In this document: one piece after another, positions 58,758 to 64,000 of the stretch
Layout: every line of letters starts with the position of its first letter
How positions within the stretch are numbered: position 1 is the stretch's first letter
Assembly (NCBI GenBank): GCA_946122785.1
Contig: CAMGYJ010000008.1
Location: 1,651,912-1,715,911, forward strand
DNA: 64,000 bases
Source: Linum tenue
Lineage: Eukaryota; Streptophyta; Magnoliopsida; Malpighiales; Linaceae
Direction: 5' to 3'
Program-made: the position numbers and the translations under genes
Notes under the pieces: generated by a model
Database searches by the model: none
What the model saw: only the letters and a program-made list of their open reading frames with translations
What the model was told of the DNA's origin: nothing

Positions 58758-59681
58758 ACTATGTACAATGTAGACAAAATCACGATTTTAATCTTAAAAT
58801 CTTACGATTTTACGATCTTACCTATGTGTTCCGATCCTGATTTTACAGTAAAATCTTTGAACTTTAAAATCCCATAAAATCCCGATTTAAAACTCTAAAA
58901 TCCTTAAAATCTACGATTTCTACGATTTTGTATGATTTCAAGGTTCATATCAATTGGAGAAAAATTAGGCCGGTCAAGTTTGGTTCTGCCATGAACCGAG
59001 TCAAGTTTACTTCCCCCAACCCAACATAATGAACAACACAACTCTAACCCGATTGACAACCCTCAATTTATTTTTCATTCTCTTTCTCATATCTTCTTCT
59101 TTCGTTCATCTCTCAATCCTTCAGCACCACTAAGCCCAACCTTTTATGAATTGAGAAGGGAATGTATCAATCAACGAGTTATCTTTGCCAAATGATTGTG
59201 ATCAAGGAAATATGGTTAATGGTGAAAGTACTTCAAGTGATCCTAAGAGTAATGATATTAATCCTCAAGCAAATAGACAAAGATGAGAATGAGGGTGAGG
59301 GTGAGGATGAGGATGATGACGATGATTTGTAAATGATGTTAATGTTGATCCTAACGATCTTATGTAATTTTATACTCTAAAAAATTAAATAAGTGGTTTC
59401 TATGAGGTTTCGGTTTGCTTATTTGTCTGTTTATATTATGTACAAGAATAAATATATGGATTTAGTTGAGTTTATTTAGAAAAAAAAAACTTATCTTGGG
59501 AAGTTATTATGTTATATGTGATTAATTGTTATTCAGGATATGCATTTTTATTACTATATGGTGTTTTAATTGTTTATTTTAATATGAACCTTAAAATCTA
59601 ATGATTTTAATCTACGATTCCGATTCTACATCGGTTTTCGATTTTACTTAAAATCTAGATTTTGACTGCATTGACTGTGTA
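58758..59681 (-). mobile_element. hAT-like element (58766-59673) with imperfect 8-bp TSD
   Basis: The left end CAATGTAGACAAAATCACGA matches the reverse complement of the right end (CAATGCAGTCAAAATCTAGA) at most positions. Flanks are ACTATGTA and ACTGTGTA (7 of 8). Subterminal regions repeat AAAATCTTACGATTTTA words. On the plus strand 59279-59332 codes a highly acidic tail (KDENEGEGEDEDDDDDL, stop), like the acidic C-termini of some plant hAT transposases. The rest of any transposase is gone. It sits in the leader of the gypsy gag-protease relic. Confidence 0.72.
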
Positions 59682-59690
59682 GAACCAGGC

Positions 59691-59701
59691 TACTGATGCC
59701 A
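59691..59701 (-). other. Possible primer-binding site
   Basis: The minus strand reads TGGCATCAGTA next to the LTR end, similar to TGGTATCAGAGC, with 2-3 changes. The position between the LTR (59703-60647) and gag is right for a PBS. Confidence 0.45.
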
Positions 59702-59702
59702 C

Positions 59703-60647
59703 TTAATAAACCCTAAGCAGGGTTTTGGTCAAAAGTCATGGAGGCAAGAGGCTTTGAAACCTAGGGTTAAACTTCCTCGATTAAGAACACAAAAACAGAA
59801 CTTCCAAACGTGTCTGGGTAAGCTTGTTTGAGTCGGTCGATGGATGGAAACGAGAGGGAATCCTAAGACCTGGGAGGATGCAAAAACTCTATAGGGATGC
59901 CTTCGATGTAATCGAGTGGGTTTGCTCGATTAATAGGCTAGCTTCAGTAGGTTTTGATCGCAACCAAAAACCAAGATCAACTCACAAGGGGTTTTCTATG
60001 TTATTCAACTCTGACCCTTACAATACGTGAATGAGGCCTTTTATAGGCTTAACCAATTACAAACAAACTAAAACAAGGACTGAAATTAACCTAATCAAAC
60101 AAGGAAACTAATTAAACGAGTAATCCTCCGCAAAGGACTTGGAATCCTAATAGGACTCGGATTACTACAGCTCGAGGTAGCTTCGTTGAGGTCCTCGAAA
60201 ATGGTTTTCCATATTGGGACTCCCTCAACCAATGCCTACCCTGGGTTTATGAAGTCTTCTAGTTTCCATTCCAGCATGAATCAGCCTGCGGACTTGTCCC
60301 AAGCTCTAGGTATGAAGCTTCAAAGTAGGCACCCTGAACACGTCTCGTGCCTTAGTAAAAAACAGACACCTTCTTGGTTTTGCCATAGCAACTTGGAAGC
60401 CTTCGAAAATGCACCTCTGGGCTTCTTCCTGGGAACCCAAACCATCTAGCTTTTATAGCAAATTCCAAGTTTCAAAACAAACCCAAGAACACCCATTTCC
60501 ATTGAGTACATAGAGATATCCAAGCCTCCCAAGTTGGTGTCCTGGAACAACCAAAACACTTAGCCAAATTCCATGTGTTTTGTTCCTTAAGAACCTTGCT
60601 CCTTGATCAATCCATAGAACCCTAAATGGCAAGCAATTTGGGATCAT
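59703..60647 (-). repeat. Gypsy 5' LTR, third and truncated copy
   Basis: Matches 32834-33780 and 51470-52410 at lower identity than those match each other, then stops abruptly at 60647, where LINE sequence begins. The upstream part (U3) is lost. It is followed in its sense by the primer-like site and the gag relic, so it is the 5' LTR of that element. Confidence 0.75.
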
Positions 60648-60659
60648 ATCGTTCCATTT

Positions 60660-60935
60660 GTCATCCCGCGAACCTTAGTTTTAAGAAAGTGCATCACTTC
60701 TGGGCCAATGAGAATGTTATAAGAAATGCAAGGACCCTTGACAAAGCCAATATGAAAAGGTCTAATAATGGAGGTAGAATGGAACTCAACCTAGTTGAAA
60801 ATTTTTTAGAAATAGCTTTATACAAAACCTGGCAGAGACCAACAGGCCGCATTTGTATCATGGATTCAGAATTGGTCACTTTTGGAATAAGGTTCAGCCA
60901 TGTATGGTTAATGTTATATAGGAGGCGACTCGTCT
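60660..60935 (-). pseudogene. LINE reverse transcriptase fragment
   Basis: The minus strand reads NINHTWLNLIPKVTNSESMI, then RPVGLCQVLYKAISKKFSTR, the RT block around RPIxLCNVxYKIxxK of plant L1 elements. It continues LALSRVLAFLITFSLAQK with loss of likeness. About 90 codons, no flanking LINE domains. It fused to the truncated LTR at about 60650. Confidence 0.8.
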
Positions 60936-61080
60936 AAAGAAGCATAGAAGAGCCTCTGAAACATCCAATCCTATCTCATCCTAGAATCGATAATAAAAAC
61001 CAGCTATAAAACTATCATAACTCGCTGCTTGATACTTTCTGATGCTGAAGATTGCTTGTTTGATTTATTTGCTTGTTACC

Positions 61081-61226
61081 TGTGCAGTGAGCAATTCATT
61101 CATCACTGAAGTTACCTTAATTGGAAGATGTAAACAATTAACAAACTCTGACGAATCCAAGCCATTAGATGAGAATAGATACTGAAAATAGGAAACTTCA
61201 CTGATGAATGAATTGCTCACTGCACA
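61081..61226. repeat. 146-bp foldback (MITE-like)
   Basis: TGTGCAGTGAGCAATTCATT at 61081 is matched by the complement ending at 61226. The arms are about 36 bp with one or two mismatches and the loop is about 74 bp. No clear target duplication. Could be a MITE or a small hairpin RNA source; no evidence separates these. Confidence 0.75.
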
Positions 61227-61269
61227 ATTATTTTAGTAATGCTCCGGTGCATAATGTTGCATAATAAGA

Positions 61270-62330
61270 TTTATATTTTCCGGTGTCTAGTTTTTTGATA
61301 AGTTTTTATCTTGTTCCTTCTAATTTCAATTTCAATTTTTTTTCCATACATAAAACGTTGTGATTTACAAAATAATATTCATTTTCAAAATATTTCTATT
61401 GGTTACCACCTCCATACCATATGATATCTCCTTCGTTTTTAAGTAGATTTTGAAAATTTTCGCACAGAAAGAACGAGTTTATCATGATTTATTGCATGTA
61501 CAAATTTCTGAGGGAAAAATACAGGACCAAAAAATACAACACCATACCACCCTGATATATGGGTGGTATATATTTTGTGGTACACAATGTTGAAAATCGT
61601 AAATGACAGTTAGTATATTCCTACTATCACGTAGTTAACCGTTCTACAGTTTGATAAGTTCATACCACCATAGTACACTTGCATACCATGTGGTATGTTG
61701 TTATGTAATACTAAACAATACTACCATGGTATAGACTACTACTAAATGTTTCATAATTTTTTATTCCTAAAATATATCAAATTGAATTTAATTTTGAATA
61801 ACACAATTAATGGGATTTATTACTACAAAAAAGTTAAATTCCGACTTACAAACGAAAGAGATATAGCTTACAGGGGGGGAAAAATTAGAAGCCTTCCATA
61901 AATGATAATGGGGCACTGAGGTGGCAGGTTACGCATGGTTGTTCACCATAACGTTACTGAGGAGATCCGCTCCCGTAATATGGAGCTTATGTAACAAAGT
62001 GTCTAACAATTACTAGTGATATAAGGGTGTTTACTAAATTAGCAAGATTGTTAAATTAGAAAGTGCACTATTAATGTCACAAATGAGAATTTCTTTCATC
62101 TGTTTTCCTGTTGTTTTGTTTCTTCTTATTTTCAACCATAAATTGTAATTTTGTATATCATTAATCCCCTCCTAATTTATATCATTAATTTTAATTTGTT
62201 AATTAGCCAAAAAAATTATATATAGCTAATTAATTAGTGGAATAAAGATGAAAAAAAAAATTGTTATAAATTATAAGGAAAATTCCACTGGAACTATAAA
62301 AAGTGTCACTTATATCTTAAATTATTCAAT
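61270..62330 (+). repeat. Repeat family R1, diverged copy
   Basis: Aligns in order with 44395-45420: TTCAATTTTTTTTCC block, ATTTTCAAAATATTTC, the GCATACCATGTGGTATG palindrome zone (61540-61740), GCTCCCGTAATATGGAGCTT against GCTCCCGAGTTTATG, and CTTATATCTTAAATTATTCA. The left end lacks the tidy GGTCAGTAACT hairpin. Confidence 0.6.
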
Positions 62331-62735
62331 TTGATAATTAAGATATGAACTTTTGGCCTTTTTTATTTTAAACTGATGCAATTGTCATCAATTCTATATT
62401 ACATGTTTGATTGATATATGTGATTGTGTTTTCAATAATTAAAAATAAAATTTGTTTCTAATGTAAATATCACTTAGTTTGTATTTTGGATGCAAAAACT
62501 AATTTTTAAAATGATAAAATTGGGGGAAAAAGAAACGACAAGAAAAAAAAAACAATACATATGCATTGTGTCTGCATTAAAATAAAGGAACAATTATGCA
62601 TTACATTGTTAAATAAAATTATTGTGACAATCTCATTAAAAAAATAGAGGAAAAGAGTTGGAGGCCATCCTACGGGAGTTCCTCCAGCTACTTAATCAAT
62701 GAACCCGAGCTCGCTCATCGAATTCAAGTACTCGG
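62331..62735. other. AT-rich stretch, nothing recognised
   Basis: Homopolymer-rich AT sequence with no ORF above noise and no element ends that I can identify, up to the start of the LINE fragment. Confidence 0.5.
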
Positions 62736-63078
62736 ATGGGTTTTAATATATTTTCGTGGAATTGCAGGGGTGCGGGGAGCAACCTCTTCCTGCAAGTATT
62801 CCAAGAGTATAAGCGTAAGTATCGGCCGCACATGGCCATCATAGTTGAACCTCGAATCAGCGGGGTTACAACATCGGAAGTTATTGATAAGATGGGGTTA
62901 GACCAACATTTGGTGGTTGATATGCTGTTGTATTTTTTTGGGGGGGGGGGGGGGGGGGCTGCTCTGGGACTCCTCCGTTGTTCAAATTGCTGAAAAGCAC
63001 CGCACATCACAATTACTACATGTGCAAGGAAAGTTTGGCCTTCTGAGTTTCTGTTTCACGGCCGTATACCAGTATACC
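62736..63078 (+). pseudogene. LINE ORF2 endonuclease N-terminus, broken by a poly-G run
   Basis: Starts MGFNIFSWNCRGAGSNLFLQ and continues IIVEPRISGVTTSEVIDKMG, the N-terminus of a plant L1 endonuclease with the catalytic Asn (SWNCRG) and Glu (EPR) present. At 62940-62958 a run of 19 G replaces a Gly-rich spot, and the downstream text (LLWDSSVVQIAEKHR ... SFCFTAVY) continues in another frame (62917-63123). The fragment ends where the copia LTR begins at 63079. Confidence 0.82.
62940..62958 (+). repeat. Homopolymer of 19 G
   Basis: An uninterrupted G run inside the LINE frame. It could form a G-quadruplex and is prone to slippage and to sequencing or assembly error. Confidence 0.95.
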
Positions 63079-63238
63079 TGTTATGAGAGAGAAACAATCA
63101 ATTTTATTTCACCAAAAAAGTAATTTACACTGTTCAGATATTACAATATATATCAGTTCTACTCTACCATATTACAATACAGTACACAAAATAAACAAAC
63201 ATTACATATTGGTCCTATAACTAATCTATACACTAACA
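63079..63238 (-). repeat. Ty1/copia 3' LTR, 160 bp, minus strand
   Basis: The minus strand starts TGTTAGTGTATAGATTAG at 63238 and ends CTCATAACA at 63079, giving short TGTTA/TAACA inverted ends. GAGGGAGGG, a purine tract, lies directly upstream in its sense. ATACC (63074-63078) would be the left target duplication; its partner lies beyond the window. Confidence 0.85.
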
Positions 63239-63245
63239 CCCTCCC

Positions 63246-64000
63246 TCAAGCTGGAGCATGGATGTCAAGAGTGCCCAGCTTGGACACAAGACCTGAAAAC
63301 ACAGCAGTAGGCAAAGATTTGGTAAATAAGTCAGCAATCTGATCTGTGGTAGAAACATGTAGTAACTTAATTAAACCAGAAGCAAGTTTATCCCTAGTCA
63401 AGTGACAATCTAACTCTATGTGTTTAGTACGCTCATGAGCAACCGGGTTCTCGGCAATTCTAATAGCAGACTGACTATCTGAAAACATAGCAGTAGGTTT
63501 AGTAAATGACAAATCTAAATCAGCAAACAAATAATGTAACCACTGAATCTCGCAAGTGAGATCAGCCATGGCCCGATACTCGGCCTCGGTTGATGAGCGA
63601 GATATGGTTTGCTGCTTCTTTGAACGCCACGATATGAGAGAGCTGCCAAGGAAAACACAGAAACCAGTGGTTGACCTCCTGGAATCAGGACAACCTGCCC
63701 AATCACTGTCAGAAAACGCTTTAAGATTAAGATCAGTTTGAGAAGAAAAGAATAAACCGCGCCCAGGGGAGCCTTTCAAGTAATGTAATACTCTGTGAGC
63801 AGCTGCTAAATGAAGATCAGTGGGAGCACTCATGAATTGAGTCAACTGATGAACCGCAAATGCGATATCAGGACGAGTGTTACACAAATAGAGTAAACGA
63901 CCAACCAATCTTCTATAAACAGCAGAATCTTCTAAAGGAATACCAGACTTAGCAGAAAGACGAACACCAGGATTACATGGAGTGGCCACAGGCTTAGCAC
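63246..64000 (-). CDS. Ty1/copia pol C-terminus: RT thumb and RNase H, open to window edge
   Basis: The minus frame enters at the window edge and ends at 63246, 8 bp from the LTR. It reads through RLVGRLLYLCNTRPDIAFAV (RT end), FSDSDWAGCPDSRRSTTGFC, SSTEAEYRAMADL, FSDSQSAIRIAENPVAHERT, KHIELDCHL and DLFTKSLP, all RNase H marks with acidic residues in place. There are no stops or frameshifts in about 250 codons, unlike the copia relic at 2.4-10.5 kb. This element is young or selectively intact at least here. RNase H would remove RNA template during cDNA synthesis. Confidence 0.92.
   Translation of the reverse strand, partial: AKPVATPCNPGVRLSAKSGIPLEDSAVYRRLVGRLLYLCNTRPDIAFAVHQLTQFMSAPTDLHLAAAHRVLHYLKGSPGRGLFFSSQTDLNLKAFSDSDWAGCPDSRRSTTGFCVFLGSSLISWRSKKQQTISRSSTEAEYRAMADLTCEIQWLHYLFADLDLSFTKPTAMFSDSQSAIRIAENPVAHERTKHIELDCHLTRDKLASGLIKLLHVSTTDQIADLFTKSLPTAVFSGLVSKLGTLDIHAPA

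Overview
This window is plant nuclear DNA made almost entirely of transposable elements in several nested layers. The evidence for a plant is the mix of families. There are Ty1/copia elements with initiator-Met primer sites. There are Ty3/gypsy LTRs with a tRNA-Asp primer site, TGGCGCCGTTGCCGGGGA. There is a plant-type L1 LINE whose ORF1 has a DUF4283-like region and a CCHC knuckle, and whose ORF2 has EN, RT and a plant-type RNase H. hAT, CACTA-like and Helitron-like DNA elements are also present. I cannot name the species. I see no intact host gene, tRNA, rRNA or CRISPR.

Layout. 1-300 is an inverted copy of a repeat (R1) that recurs at 44.3-45.4 and 61.3-62.3 kb. 310-2270 is a non-autonomous hAT-like element with an exact 8-bp target duplication. 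2403-10454 is an old, broken Ty1/copia element with paired LTRs. Inside it are a CACTA-like end, a captured promoter-like segment, and, within its reverse transcriptase/RNase H region, a foldback LTR insertion (7776-9581) flanked by CTATG. 10.7-11.26 kb holds CACTA-like subterminal repeats and a hairpin. 12480-20349 is a candidate 7.9-kb Helitron on the minus strand carrying exon-like pieces of an unidentified gene but no Rep/helicase. 20715-22467 is a small LTR element with little or no coding capacity, cut by a tRNA-Asp-type LTR. 22468-26060 holds two LTRs of that family head to head, followed by a PBS and the first part of gag.

26335-34448 and 45565-53083 are two direct copies, about 97% identical by eye in the stretches compared, of one block. 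The block contains an LTR relic ending in a long palindrome, a conserved 94-codon ORF, a LINE relic (minus) and a gypsy LTR (minus). Between them lies the best-preserved element, an L1-type LINE (about 36240-43471). Its ORF1 has one premature stop. Its ORF2 begins inside the ORF1 stop codon (ATGA) and has an in-frame deletion, two nonsense codons and a frameshift. 52931-60647 is a nested pile of gypsy LTRs, a gag-protease gypsy relic whose protease lacks its catalytic Asp, a minisatellite, two hAT-like elements (8-bp duplications, one exact and one 7 of 8) and a TTC microsatellite. 62.7-64 kb has a LINE endonuclease fragment broken by a 19-G run and cut by a copia element whose RNase H frame is open to the window edge.

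Nothing here works as a pathway. The biological interest lies in element structure: repeated formation of LTR palindromes, a possible gene-carrying Helitron, and duplication breakpoints that sit in foldback DNA.
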